Shown here: positions 52,372-61,825 of the stretch, piece after piece
Layout: each line of letters starts with the position of its first letter
How positions within the stretch are numbered: the first letter of the stretch is position 1
Source: Flavobacterium eburneipallidum
GTDB lineage: Bacteria; Bacteroidota; Bacteroidia; Flavobacteriales; Flavobacteriaceae
DNA length: 64,000 nucleotides
Assembly (NCBI RefSeq): GCF_027111355.2
Contig: NZ_CP114291.2
Location: 3,100,001 to 3,164,000, forward strand
Direction of reading: 5' to 3'
Program-made: the position numbers and the translations under genes
The notes under the pieces: model-generated
Databases searched by the model: none
Seen by the model: only the letters and a program-made list of their open reading frames with translations
What the model was told of the DNA's origin: nothing

Positions 52372-53676
52372 TTATTGGTTTACATTATAAAATCTTTCCT
52401 TATTAATAGTATTCATCAATGGATAAACATTCAGATAGATAAAACAAAATAGAAGGGATAAAGAATAAATTGCATTAAACCTTAAACCAGTATAAACGTA
52501 AACTGACATTATTATTTGACCTATAAAAATAGCCAAAAGCACTAAATAAATTCGGTCTTTGGTTGCGTTAAAATTTATTTTTCTTTTGCTGAAAAATCGA
52601 ACCATCATTTGGATAAAAACCACTAGATATAAAATTCTAAAAAAAACAGCCAATGTTTCTAAAGTTCCTGGTTTTGGAGTTTCAGGAAAAGGATTAAAAT
52701 TTGATGTCAATTTCTTAAATGCAATTTCCATCATTTCTTCAAAACTAATTCTACTTATAAAGTTTTTAGTTCCTAAAGTATATAAATGACTCAAATTCAA
52801 AACACTATTTTCTGATTGAGCTACTAATTTTGGTTCGACATATTTCAAATTTATTCCTTCATCAGCTAAATCACCTTCGGAATTAGTAAAATCAGTGGCT
52901 ACTTTTTCATTCCATCCTTTAGCTAAAGTGGCTCCTTGTGAAGCGGTTAAATAAAATCCTTTGTCAAAAGTAATGGCATTGCGGCAAGGCCAAGAAAATA
53001 CAATAAGCGAAAATAATATGCCCTGAAAAAGTGCCTTGCTTCTATTAAAATTCCAATTGTAAATTAAATAAATCAAAACCAATACACCTACAAAAAAAAC
53101 TGAAACAGGATGACACAAAACAACGAATGCTGCTAAAAAAGGAATCGCAATATTAACTCTTTTTCCGTTTTTTATAGAAATAAAAAAAACGGTTAAAGCA
53201 AAAATCAAAATAGAAGTTAAACTTTCGGATAAAAAAGTTATGGAATATTTAAGGTATTGGGGTTCTACAAAAAGAAAACAAAAAGGAAGCAGATACATCA
53301 AACTAATCGTTGAATCTTTCTTGAATTTGAATAAAATATACCCCAAAAGAAGCACTTCTAAAACGGATTTTAAAAGAATTAATGCTAACGGATTTGTGGT
53401 AATTCTTAAAAACAACGATAATACAAAAGGCCAAAATGGTGGTCGCCAAGTAGCAGATTCAGAAATAATTGCTGAATTAGTATCTGAATACACATTAAAA
53501 TCGGCTAAATTTTTCCCAATTTGTAAGTAATGTGATGCGTCTGCTCCGCCTCCAAAAGTCGCTTGGATAGAATAATTGCCATTCAAATTTGACAAATGCA
53601 AATAATAAAACTTGACAGAAACTAAACAAATTACTATCAAAAAGAAAAACCACTTATTGCTTATCATTTTGTTCAT
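52372..53676 (-). CDS. Multi-pass membrane protein, GT39/ArnT-like
   Basis: 434 residues with about ten hydrophobic segments. The first periplasmic loop has [19 protein letters not shown] (residues 42-60), the position and style in which GT-C polyprenyl-phosphate glycosyltransferases keep an Asp for catalysis; a WRPPFWPF motif follows. It may transfer a sugar from a lipid carrier to a glycan or lipid on the periplasmic side. It overlaps the upstream DPM1-like gene by four bases, a pairing that fits: that enzyme makes the polyprenyl-phosphate sugar and this one uses it. The substrate is unknown. Confidence 0.75.
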   Translation of the reverse strand: MNKMISNKWFFFLIVICLVSVKFYYLHLSNLNGNYSIQATFGGGADASHYLQIGKNLADFNVYSDTNSAIISESATWRPPFWPFVLSLFLRITTNPLALILLKSVLEVLLLGYILFKFKKDSTISLMYLLPFCFLFVEPQYLKYSITFLSESLTSILIFALTVFFISIKNGKRVNIAIPFLAAFVVLCHPVSVFFVGVLVLIYLIYNWNFNRSKALFQGILFSLIVFSWPCRNAITFDKGFYLTASQGATLAKGWNEKVATDFTNSEGDLADEGINLKYVEPKLVAQSENSVLNLSHLYTLGTKNFISRISFEEMMEIAFKKLTSNFNPFPETPKPGTLETLAVFFRILYLVVFIQMMVRFFSKRKINFNATKDRIYLVLLAIFIGQIIMSVYVYTGLRFNAIYSLSLLFCFIYLNVYPLMNTINKERFYNVNQ

Positions 53677-54404
53677 CTAGCAAAAACATTATATTTCATT
53701 ATGCAATACAAAGCTCGGAACCCATCTTTCCAACCAATTTTTTTTCCTTCTTCGAATGTTCTCCCATAATAACTAATCCCTACTTCGTATATTCGTATTC
53801 CTGGTATTCTGGCAATCTTTGCAGTAACTTCAGGCTCAAAACCAAATCTATTTTCTTTAAGATTCAATGATTGAATAATATCGGATTTAAACATTTTATA
53901 ACAAGTTTCCATGTCTGTTAAATTGAGATTGGTCAACATATTACTCAAAAAAGTTAAAAATTTATTTCCTATACTATGCCAAAAAAACAAAATTCGATGC
54001 GGATTACCTCCCATGAATCGACTTCCATAAACAATATCGGCATGACCGTCTAAAATGGGTTTCAAGAGCAGGTCATATTCACTAGGATCATATTCTAAAT
54101 CAGCATCTTGTATCACAATTACATCACCAGTTGCATTTTTAATTCCTGTGTGTAGGGCAGCTCCTTTTCCTTTATTAACTTGGTGTTCCAGATACAAAAT
54201 ATGAAGCTCTTTATTATCACTCTTATACTTCTTGATTTCCTCTAAAGTACTATCTGTACTGCAATCATTAATAATGATAACTTCTTTTTCAATACTATTT
54301 AGTAATTCAACTACTTTAATTTTATCGAGAATTTTATGAATGGTTGCCCCTTCATTATAAGCAGGAATTACGATAGATAGTTTTTTTATAACAGTGGTAT
54401 TCAT
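53673..54404 (-). CDS. GT2 polyprenyl-phosphate glycosyltransferase (DPM1-like)
   Basis: 243 residues, GT-A fold with no C-terminal membrane domain. [18 protein letters not shown] (9-26), [17 protein letters not shown] (39-55), [20 protein letters not shown] (78-97), [13 protein letters not shown] (98-110) with the metal DxD, and DMETCYKMF. This closely resembles dolichol-phosphate mannose synthase and bacterial relatives that make undecaprenyl-phosphate hexoses. Its end overlaps the next gene, a GT39-like membrane protein, and the two probably act in series. Confidence 0.9.
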   Translation of the reverse strand: MNTTVIKKLSIVIPAYNEGATIHKILDKIKVVELLNSIEKEVIIINDCSTDSTLEEIKKYKSDNKELHILYLEHQVNKGKGAALHTGIKNATGDVIVIQDADLEYDPSEYDLLLKPILDGHADIVYGSRFMGGNPHRILFFWHSIGNKFLTFLSNMLTNLNLTDMETCYKMFKSDIIQSLNLKENRFGFEPEVTAKIARIPGIRIYEVGISYYGRTFEEGKKIGWKDGFRALYCIMKYNVFAR

Positions 54405-54432
54405 CTAGGTTTAGGTTATTTATTTGATAGAT

Positions 54433-55974
54433 TTAGGCTGTTTCATTCAATTCATTGGCCCAAAAAACACTTCGTTTCCATTGTTTTTGAAAATAAATGT
54501 AATATTGTATTGGGTTTTTTATCGTTTGAAGTTTGTAATATTTAAAGAATAAAATGGTTTTGTAACTGCTGATTTGTTCTTTTGAGCAATGTGTGATTTG
54601 ATACAACATTATGGTTGGCGAAGGCTTTGGCTGAATAGTATCATTATGCCACCTTAACACAGGTTTGGTTCTAAAACCACCAACAGGAGCTTTCAAATGC
54701 AGGATTTCGGGTTCGGGCAAATACAAAACATCGTGACCTAGATTACGCAACTGCATACCAAAATCGCCATCTTCGCCAAAACCAAATTCATATCCTTTTC
54801 TAAATTCACAAGCATTCAAAGCATCAGCCGCAACAAAACTACAACCTGAACCAAAAGTTATCCATTGAAAAATAGTTACCAAAGATGGCTGCTGTTCTTT
54901 TTGATAGCATTTTAAAGTAACTGCTTTTACACCAAATTTATTGATTTCGTTTAAAGATCTTTCAATGAAGAATTCTTTGATTCGAATATCATCATCAGCA
55001 AAGAAAACCCACTCACTTTCTATTTGCTCTAAAGCGATATTTCTAGCATTACAAGCTCCTGGTTGATTTGTAAAAGTATGCTTTATATGAAATGGCCATT
55101 CTTGGGTGGTTAAATAATCTAATTCTGATTTGCTCCCTTCATCTGGATTTTGCTCCACAATAATAACACGATTTGGCAGATGAGTTTGTGCTTTTAAATC
55201 TTTTAAAACATCGTACAGATATTTTTGTCTGCCAATAGTCGGAATGATAACATCTACTGTTCCTTTGTCAATTACTTTTTTAAAAGATTGCACTTTAATT
55301 TCGTCCAAATAAATGGTTGCCTTGGTTCTATTTTTATAAAAAAGAGAAAAAAGAAAAGGCAAAATAGGAAATTTCCTTTCGTACAACAATAGATTGAACA
55401 ACAGTAAGAAAGCCCAACGTGTTCGATAATGTTGCTTTACAAATCGAAACAAGGTATATTGACTAGGTTTAACCGAAATAGTAGCAGTTTTATTATTTAA
55501 AAGTCGAGGTTCAGAATAACATAATAATCCTTTTGGCATCAATAATTTTCCTATCGAACACAGAAAATAATCGAAATCAGAATCCAAAGGAATTTCATCA
55601 TTCAATGCCAACAAAACTTCGGCATAAACACAGCCCACAACGCTACTCATTTGCCAAGTTGGAAAAGAAACTGCTTTATTAATTTGGACAAAAAGCGACG
55701 TATCAACATAACCAATTGCAGCATCTAAAAAGCAAACATCTGAAGAATTAAAAGAAAGAAGCATTTTTTTGTGATGCAATAATTTTTCAATTTCCTGAAT
55801 ATTAAGTTGCTCTTTCTGACTTTGATGACACCAAACCAAAATTTCTTCTGGATATTTTTTTGCCAGTTCAATAAGAACAGAAGCGATTGATTTACGGCTA
55901 CAATTATCTATACCAAAAGCATCGGCATTAGCCAATTCTAAAACAGTTTCTCCATTATGGTATAGAATTATCAT
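54433..55974 (-). CDS. GT2 glycosyltransferase with a novel N-terminal region
   Basis: 513 residues. Residues from about 235 are a GT2 domain: VDVIIPTIGRQKYLYDVLKDL (240-260 region), VIIVEQNPDEGSK, QPGACNARNIALEQIESEWV-type segment and FFADDDIRIKE with the DDD metal site, plus GFGEDGDFGMQLR as the acceptor-site motif. Residues 1-230 are not GT2; they are mixed alpha/beta with FLDAAIGYVDTSLFV and TWQMSSVVGCVYAEVLLALNDE and might act on donor or acceptor binding, but I recognise no family. It lies in the middle of the glycan locus with small gaps on both sides. Confidence 0.88.
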   Translation of the reverse strand: MIILYHNGETVLELANADAFGIDNCSRKSIASVLIELAKKYPEEILVWCHQSQKEQLNIQEIEKLLHHKKMLLSFNSSDVCFLDAAIGYVDTSLFVQINKAVSFPTWQMSSVVGCVYAEVLLALNDEIPLDSDFDYFLCSIGKLLMPKGLLCYSEPRLLNNKTATISVKPSQYTLFRFVKQHYRTRWAFLLLFNLLLYERKFPILPFLFSLFYKNRTKATIYLDEIKVQSFKKVIDKGTVDVIIPTIGRQKYLYDVLKDLKAQTHLPNRVIIVEQNPDEGSKSELDYLTTQEWPFHIKHTFTNQPGACNARNIALEQIESEWVFFADDDIRIKEFFIERSLNEINKFGVKAVTLKCYQKEQQPSLVTIFQWITFGSGCSFVAADALNACEFRKGYEFGFGEDGDFGMQLRNLGHDVLYLPEPEILHLKAPVGGFRTKPVLRWHNDTIQPKPSPTIMLYQITHCSKEQISSYKTILFFKYYKLQTIKNPIQYYIYFQKQWKRSVFWANELNETA

Positions 55975-55989
55975 AGTTATTTTAGTTCT

Positions 55990-57150
55990 TTATTGAATTA
56001 CTTTCTTATAAAAGGACAAACTTTGTTGTGCCACTACTTTCATACTGAATTTTTCTACTACTTTTTTTCGGGCCGCTACACCAAAATCGTCTTGCATTTT
56101 TTGATTTTCTAGCAATTCCAAAATTCGATTTGCATACTTCCCATGATCTTTAGGATATACCAAAAAACCTTCTTTCCCGTTTTCAATTACTTCGGTCGCC
56201 CAGCCAATATTGGAAGCTACAATTGACTTTTGCATCGCCATGGCTTCAATCCAGGAAACGGGCAAGGCTTCGGCAAATGTAGGAAAAACACAAACTCCAG
56301 CCATTTTTATATGCGCTTTTATCTCTTGATACGGAACACTTCCTAAATAACTTACGTTTTGCAACGCTTCATCCGTGAACAGTTCTTGCATCATTGCCCA
56401 AGTGGAGGAATTTCCCGAAATCACATCAGGCACATCTTTACCAATCAAGAAGAGTTGTACGTTGGATTTTTTTTGAATTACTGCATTGAATATCAAAGGT
56501 AATTCTAACAAACCTTTTTTACGGATTAGACTTCCGAAATATAAAATAACCTCACCCCCAACCCCTCCCCAAAGGAGAGGGGAGCCAGAATCGTTTAAAA
56601 AAAGACTGGTATCAATCGAATTGGGAATTATCGTAAAATGCTTTTGCAATCCAAAAACTTGATTGGTCAAATCGGCAGTAAATTGACTTACGGATAATAA
56701 AGCGTCAGCGTTTTGTAGTGCTCTTTTTTCGTGAAATTTATTTTTCCACTTCACAGGGCGATTATCCAAATGACAAAAATAAGTATCCGAACCGTTCAAC
56801 CTGATAACTATTGGGCATTTTTTAGGCTGAATAAAAGAAGTAATCCCTGTCCAATCGGGAGCTTCGACCAAATCAATTTCTTGGTTAGCATACAATTGAT
56901 TAATAATATTTTCTAGTTTTTTTCGAGTAAAAAACCACGACAACCCTTTGAATTTGACATTCTTGATTCGTTGAACAAAAATACCATTATCTTCGAAATC
57001 ACTTTCTTCTTTTTGACCATAGACCAATACTCTAACCGAACAACCTTCTGCCAAAAGTCCGATAGCCAAGTTCTTGATACTTGTACCAATTCCGCCAGAA
57101 CTTCCTGTTATAGGATGCGGATATTCGGGAGTTAAAAAGGCAATTTTCAT
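55990..57150 (-). CDS. GT4 glycosyltransferase interrupted in frame by a dispersed repeat
   Basis: 386 residues, GT-B fold. N-terminal AFLTPEYPHPITGSSGG (4-20); C-terminal donor domain with ILYFGSLIRKKGLLELP (202-218), FPTFAEALPVSWIEAMAM with the E-x7-E-type region, and SNIGWATEVIENGKEGFLV. Residues about 189-201 (SPLLWGGVGGEV) are encoded by a GC-rich palindrome related to that at 13868-13903, placed at the linker just before the donor domain. The remaining sequence is typical, so the enzyme could still be active. It overlaps the next upstream gene by four bases. Confidence 0.88.
   Translation of the reverse strand: MKIAFLTPEYPHPITGSSGGIGTSIKNLAIGLLAEGCSVRVLVYGQKEESDFEDNGIFVQRIKNVKFKGLSWFFTRKKLENIINQLYANQEIDLVEAPDWTGITSFIQPKKCPIVIRLNGSDTYFCHLDNRPVKWKNKFHEKRALQNADALLSVSQFTADLTNQVFGLQKHFTIIPNSIDTSLFLNDSGSPLLWGGVGGEVILYFGSLIRKKGLLELPLIFNAVIQKKSNVQLFLIGKDVPDVISGNSSTWAMMQELFTDEALQNVSYLGSVPYQEIKAHIKMAGVCVFPTFAEALPVSWIEAMAMQKSIVASNIGWATEVIENGKEGFLVYPKDHGKYANRILELLENQKMQDDFGVAARKKVVEKFSMKVVAQQSLSFYKKVIQ
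56549..56585. repeat. GC-rich dispersed palindrome inside a glycosyltransferase gene
   Basis: ACCTCACCCCCAACCCCTCC followed by AAAGGAGAGGGGAGCC: arms CCCCTCCCC and GGAGAGGGG with one mismatch and a three-base loop. It is the same family as 13868-13903 and is read in frame on the minus strand as SPLLWGGVGG. Confidence 0.85.
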
Positions 57151-58232
57151 GATAATAATTGTATATGCTGGTTGACCATTTTCTCTAAAGAAAAACGCTT
57201 CTCAATATCCTCTCTAGTTTTTTTGGTAATTTTTAAATTACCTGTCCAGATTTCGGCAATTAAAAAAGATAACTGCTTTACATTCTGTACATCAAACAGA
57301 AAACCATTCTCTAAATGAGTAATAATTCTTAATACATTTCCTCCTTCATTGGTAGTTAGTACTTTTGTATTGGCTGCCAGAGCTTCGACTACCGTGTAAC
57401 AAAAAGTTTCTTCATAAGAAGGATGAATCAAATAATCATACTTACAATAAATTGATTTCAGATTGGAACTGCTTCCCATAAACTGAAAAATTTTCTCTAC
57501 TCCCAAACGAACCACTTGCTCTTCCAATTGTTTTTTGTAAGGACCATCACCGTAAATATCGATAACTATTTCTTCTTTTATGGTTTTGGGCAATAAAAAA
57601 ACAGCTTGAATCAGGTCTTGAATTCCTTTGGATTCACGCAAATGAGACGCAGTTAAAAAACTCGGTTTGTTTTGGCTGTTGGATGTTCTTACTTGAATAT
57701 CTTCCAGAAGGATTCCGTTATGAATGACCTTAATTTTACTTTTTATTTGAAAACCAAAATCTTTTACTAATTCGCTAGCCGTATAGTTTGAAACGCCTAA
57801 AAATTCATCTATGTATTTGGAATACAAAAAACCTTTGATTTTTTTCTTAATTTTTTTTCCGAAAGGATAACCGTTCAAAGGCCTTGGATTGTGATCTACG
57901 GCTACAATTTTAGCTTGGGTCAATTGTTTTGTGGCTTTAAAAAAAGGCGTGCACAACTCTAAAAAATGACTGACAATGTGCGAATAGGCTATTTTATTTT
58001 CTTTGTAAAAGTTCAGAAAATTAGTTTCTACGTTTTGTGTTGCACTCGAATAAATAGTCAAATCGGGATAATTGCCGTGTGTGGCTGCATTGGGAAAAAA
58101 CCAATCGACTTGGATATTATTTTCTTTGCACTTTTTATCAAATTGCCAAAAAAAATAATCCATCCCGCCAACTCTTTCGGGCAAAAGTTCGTAATTACAG
58201 AGAACGGCTATTATTTTATTATTTAGCTCCAT
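57147..58232 (-). CDS. GT4 family glycosyltransferase
   Basis: 361 residues, GT-B fold. The N-terminal segment has IIAVLCNYELLPERVGGMDYFFW; the donor domain has FLTASHLRESKGIQDLIQA (about 188-206), IDIYGDGPYKKQLEEQ, LIHPSYEETFCYTVVEALA (with Glu spaced as in the GT4 E-x7-E motif) and TTNEGGNVL. No membrane segments. It overlaps the protein downstream of neuC by ten bases and the next GT4 gene by four, so these are translationally coupled. Confidence 0.9.
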   Translation of the reverse strand: MELNNKIIAVLCNYELLPERVGGMDYFFWQFDKKCKENNIQVDWFFPNAATHGNYPDLTIYSSATQNVETNFLNFYKENKIAYSHIVSHFLELCTPFFKATKQLTQAKIVAVDHNPRPLNGYPFGKKIKKKIKGFLYSKYIDEFLGVSNYTASELVKDFGFQIKSKIKVIHNGILLEDIQVRTSNSQNKPSFLTASHLRESKGIQDLIQAVFLLPKTIKEEIVIDIYGDGPYKKQLEEQVVRLGVEKIFQFMGSSSNLKSIYCKYDYLIHPSYEETFCYTVVEALAANTKVLTTNEGGNVLRIITHLENGFLFDVQNVKQLSFLIAEIWTGNLKITKKTREDIEKRFSLEKMVNQHIQLLS

Positions 58233-59614
58233 TTCAATAGTGTTTGGACTATTCTTTCTCCTGTTTTGCTCAAAGATTTACTTACTTGCATAGCAACCAA
58301 TGATTGTCTTTTTTGACTATCGGCATAAGGAAAAGCTAAATAATGATTGATTGCTGTGATCAATTCTTGTTCGTTTTTCACAATTTGGGTTGCTTTACTT
58401 TCAACAACATTTTTAATGTGTGGATAGTCTAAAAATCGTTGGTCATCATAAAGTCCGTTTTGTCTATTTCCAAAAACAGTATTGATTACAGGCTTGTCAA
58501 ACAGCATAAAATCTAAACTCATGGTAGAAAGCATATTCACATTCAAATCGGAATATTCTAATAGGCTTCTCAAATCTTTTATGTCTTCTTTCGATGGAAT
58601 TCTTTGCGACCATTCTTCCTGATGTCCTTTTCGTGCCAAGTGCCATTTGGGATAATTCCATTTTATAAAAGGGTACTTTGCAACAAAACTCTCGAATCGA
58701 ATCGGGTCTTCTGCCGGCGAGGTACGCACAATGAAATTTACATTTTGAATCTTATTTTCTTGAATGGCTTCGGCAATTGTAGTGATATACAATTCATCAT
58801 TTCTACTAGTTGCTATGTCGCCACAACTGAAACAAATCGTTTTTTTGGATGAATCCAAATCAAATTGGTTGTAAAAATCATTTTTGGAACCAGCGTATCT
58901 TTCTAAAACATAAGGTTCAAACTGTGGCGTTCCAACCACCATCACATTCTCGGGCAATACTTTTTTATAAAAATGTAATAATTCCTTTTTCATCAAATCA
59001 CTCCAAACTAAATAAGCATCAAAATTGGCAGCCATTCTACCTTTGGAAGCCAAGTTATCCCAACTAAAAATGAATGAAACTGTTTTTATATTCAATTGTT
59101 CTGCTTGATATACCAATGGTGCAATAAATGGCGGACGTTGATGCGTAAAAAACAAAATATCAAATTTTTCTCTTTCAAAAATACTAGCATATTCTTTTAC
59201 AATCGAATTATTTTTAAAAGATTGCTGTTGTAACTTATTATAGCTTTGAATTGAATTTTCAGAATGAAACAGGGCAGTCCATCTAAATAAGAATCGGGTG
59301 GCATAGCCTCTGGGTGTTTTCGAATTTGTCTTATTGGTGTTTAAATTATCCGTGATCCCATAGTTGTTTTTCTTATGCAATTGCAGATGTGCTAATTCTT
59401 TGGCTTTTCTAAAAAACCAAGTTGGAAATTTTTCTTGAAAAACAGCCAACTCTATAACCTTTGATTTTTGTAGATATCCATCGTAAACAAATGCAGGCAA
59501 GCACGACAATAGTATCACCTCATCAAATTGCTTCTCGGCTTCGGACAAGAAATCACTCAAAATAAAATTCCTAAAACCAACTCCGTCTGTTATTACTATT
59601 CCTAGTTTTTTCAT
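58223..59614 (-). CDS. Predicted GT-B-like glycan enzyme directly after neuC
   Basis: 463 residues without signal peptide. KLGIVITDGVGFRNFILSDF starts a Rossmann-like N-terminal half; the centre has FIFSWDNLASKGRM, and the C-terminal half has KTICFSCGD, VRTSPAEDP and LLEYSDLNVNMLSTMSLDFM. These resemble surface-polysaccharide enzymes of the CDP-glycerol-glycerophosphotransferase/GT-B group. Its start codon follows the neuC stop with no spacer, so it is translated with the nonulosonate genes. I propose it as the candidate CMP-nonulosonate transferase, by position only. Confidence 0.6.
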   Translation of the reverse strand: MKKLGIVITDGVGFRNFILSDFLSEAEKQFDEVILLSCLPAFVYDGYLQKSKVIELAVFQEKFPTWFFRKAKELAHLQLHKKNNYGITDNLNTNKTNSKTPRGYATRFLFRWTALFHSENSIQSYNKLQQQSFKNNSIVKEYASIFEREKFDILFFTHQRPPFIAPLVYQAEQLNIKTVSFIFSWDNLASKGRMAANFDAYLVWSDLMKKELLHFYKKVLPENVMVVGTPQFEPYVLERYAGSKNDFYNQFDLDSSKKTICFSCGDIATSRNDELYITTIAEAIQENKIQNVNFIVRTSPAEDPIRFESFVAKYPFIKWNYPKWHLARKGHQEEWSQRIPSKEDIKDLRSLLEYSDLNVNMLSTMSLDFMLFDKPVINTVFGNRQNGLYDDQRFLDYPHIKNVVESKATQIVKNEQELITAINHYLAFPYADSQKRQSLVAMQVSKSLSKTGERIVQTLLKWS

Positions 59615-60745
59615 TTAAATATCCCTAAATTGTTTTTGATGATTAACATCCCAAATAGCTGCATTTTCTATAGATTCTAAAAAAAGTTGGGCACTATTTC
59701 CTTGTCCAAAATCAGATTCGGTTTTGGTTACTTTATGAGTATCTATAATTTGCAAAGCGTTAGCAATACTTTCCGTAGTATAATCTACATTAATAATATC
59801 AGCATGAATGGCTCTATTTTGTTGACGTGTACCAATGTTTATGATTGGAATTCCATAATAGGGTGCTTCTCTAATTCCAGCACTACTATTACCTATAATA
59901 AACTGACTATGTTGCAATAAGGTCAAGAAATATTCAAATCGCAAGGACGGAAAAATTCGGAATCGAGAATTTCCTTTTAATTCTTTGTAACTTTCAATAA
60001 TGTATTGACTGCCTAAATCATTGTTGGGATAAATCACCACATAATTATGATTATCTTCTAGCAAAGCAGCTGTGAAATTGGTAGCATATTGCTGCATCTC
60101 ATTGGCTTCGGTAGTAACCGGATGAAACATAACGATAGCGTAATTATCAAATAGAATTTCATAATACTGCTTAACCTTTTCTAAATGGGGTAATTTATCT
60201 GAAAACATTATGTCAATATCGGGCGAACCGATGGTAAAAATAGACGATTGTATTTCTCCCATTTGCATCAATCTCTTGGAAGCTTCTTCATTAGAAACAA
60301 AATGAATGTGACTCAACTTGCTCACGCTATGACGAATCAATTCATCAACAGTTCCTGAAACTTCACCTCCCTCGATATGCGCAACCAAAATATTATTCAA
60401 CGAACCCACAATAGCTCCTGCCAAGGTTTCTACTCGATCACCATGAACGACAATTAAATCTGGATTTATGTTTTTAACGAAAGCCGAAAGTCCTTCGATG
60501 GTTTTTGCTAAAGTCAAATCCATAGTGGTTTCGTGGGTGTGATTTTCAAAAGTATGTAAGTTTTTGAAATTACATCTTTCAATTTCTATCAACGTATAAC
60601 CGTACTCTTTTTGCAAGTGCATACCAGTTACAAACACAAAAACTTCAAACCCTTGTTTTTCTTCAAGAATTTGAATCAAGGATTTTATTTTACCAAAATC
60701 AGCTCGGGTTCCGGTTAGGAATAGGATTTTTTTCATTTTATTCAA
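59615..60745 (-). CDS. neuC: UDP-N-acetylglucosamine 2-epimerase, hydrolysing (NeuC type)
   Basis: 376 residues. Releases UDP and epimerises UDP-GlcNAc (or a related sugar) to ManNAc for nonulosonate synthesis. [19 protein letters not shown] (9-27) is the family N-terminus; [39 protein letters not shown] and [18 protein letters not shown] carry the conserved Asp, Glu and His residues. The ATG at 60736 (three codons later) would give a more typical start, next to the neuB stop; from 60745 it overlaps neuB by eight bases. It is third in neuA-neuB-neuC order. Confidence 0.93.
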   Translation of the reverse strand: MNKMKKILFLTGTRADFGKIKSLIQILEEKQGFEVFVFVTGMHLQKEYGYTLIEIERCNFKNLHTFENHTHETTMDLTLAKTIEGLSAFVKNINPDLIVVHGDRVETLAGAIVGSLNNILVAHIEGGEVSGTVDELIRHSVSKLSHIHFVSNEEASKRLMQMGEIQSSIFTIGSPDIDIMFSDKLPHLEKVKQYYEILFDNYAIVMFHPVTTEANEMQQYATNFTAALLEDNHNYVVIYPNNDLGSQYIIESYKELKGNSRFRIFPSLRFEYFLTLLQHSQFIIGNSSAGIREAPYYGIPIINIGTRQQNRAIHADIINVDYTTESIANALQIIDTHKVTKTESDFGQGNSAQLFLESIENAAIWDVNHQKQFRDI

Positions 60746-61778
60746 AATCTGAAAAATCTAATTGTTCATCATTAGCAATATTTCTTGTCGCCATTTTTCC
60801 AATCAAATCATTAAAATGTTCTGCTAAAATTTTTCCCGTTCCAGGACGTTTTACCCAAATATTCGCTTTAGTGAATTGTTCCCCTTTTTTGATTGAAGCA
60901 ATAGTACAAACAGTCGCAAAGGCAAAATCAATGGTTACTTGTTCTTCTTTGGCCGGTTCTTTGGTTCCGCCACGCATTTGCCAAATTTCATTCGAACTTT
61001 TGATTAATTCTTCAGTAGTTTTTTCATCCATACTACACACTATATCAGGCCCAGTTCGCTGCATGGTATCTGTAAAATGGCGTTCCAAAATACTCGCTCC
61101 CAAAGCAACCGCTCCTAAACAAGCATTATTGTTCAAGGTGTGATCCGATAATCCGAAAACTTTATCAGGAAAAGCATCGTGCATTTCTGTCATAGCTCCA
61201 AAACGTACCAAATGAATCGGTGTGGGATATAAATTAGTAGTGTGTAATAAGGCAACAGGAATTTCATGTTTATCAAAAATAGCGACTGCTTTAGTAATAC
61301 TTTCAATGGTATTCATTCCTGTACTCAAAATAACAGGCTTTCCAAAAGAAGCAATATGTTCTAACAAAGGGTAATTATTGCATTCGCCTGAACCAATTTT
61401 GTAAGCTGGAATATCAAATTTCTTCAATCTTTCGGCAGCAGCACGTGAGAAAGGTGTCGAAATAAATAGCATTCCTTTGCTTTCAACATAGTTTTTCAAT
61501 TCTAATTCGTCTGTTTCGTTGAGCGAACAGCGTTCCATAATTTCATAAATAGAGACATCGGCATTACCTGGAATTACTTTTTTAGCAGCTCCGCTCATTT
61601 CGTCTTCCACAATATGGGTTTGGTGTTTGACTACCTCAACACCTGCACGATGTGCTGCATCTACCATTTCTTTGGCCACTTGCAACGAGCCTTCGTGATT
61701 AATTCCGATTTCGGCAATGACTAATGGTGGATAATCAAATCCTATTTTTCTTCCTGAAATTTCTATATATGGATTCAT
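60738..61778 (-). CDS. neuB: N-acetylneuraminate (or related nonulosonate) synthase
   Basis: Condenses phosphoenolpyruvate with ManNAc, or a diacetamido hexose, to make a nine-carbon sialic-type acid. 346 residues: TIM barrel with [14 protein letters not shown] (19-32), [14 protein letters not shown] (48-61), [24 protein letters not shown] and SDHTLNN, then the C-terminal SAF (antifreeze-like) domain that closes the active site ([20 protein letters not shown]). The usual length. Its leader contains half of the seven-base tandem array. Neu5Ac versus legionaminic acid cannot be decided here. Confidence 0.94.
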   Translation of the reverse strand: MNPYIEISGRKIGFDYPPLVIAEIGINHEGSLQVAKEMVDAAHRAGVEVVKHQTHIVEDEMSGAAKKVIPGNADVSIYEIMERCSLNETDELELKNYVESKGMLFISTPFSRAAAERLKKFDIPAYKIGSGECNNYPLLEHIASFGKPVILSTGMNTIESITKAVAIFDKHEIPVALLHTTNLYPTPIHLVRFGAMTEMHDAFPDKVFGLSDHTLNNNACLGAVALGASILERHFTDTMQRTGPDIVCSMDEKTTEELIKSSNEIWQMRGGTKEPAKEEQVTIDFAFATVCTIASIKKGEQFTKANIWVKRPGTGKILAEHFNDLIGKMATRNIANDEQLDFSDFE

Positions 61779-61783
61779 AGTAA

Positions 61784-61825
61784 AATTATGAATTATGAAT
61801 TATGAATTATGAATTATGAATTATG
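61784..61825. repeat. Seven-base tandem array at the neuA-neuB junction
   Basis: Six perfect copies of AATTATG (61784-61825) plus a partial seventh. On the minus strand the array covers the last codons and stop of neuA (stop 61807-61809) and most of the 28-base spacer before the neuB ATG at 61778. Tandem arrays of this kind are prone to slippage, so the distance between the two genes may vary among isolates. Confidence 0.93.

Noticed and set aside
61784..61825. On/off phase variation of neuA by the seven-base array
   Set aside because: The array meets an in-frame stop within three units from the fixed entry frame, so changes in copy number above three cannot switch neuA off; only the spacer to neuB changes.
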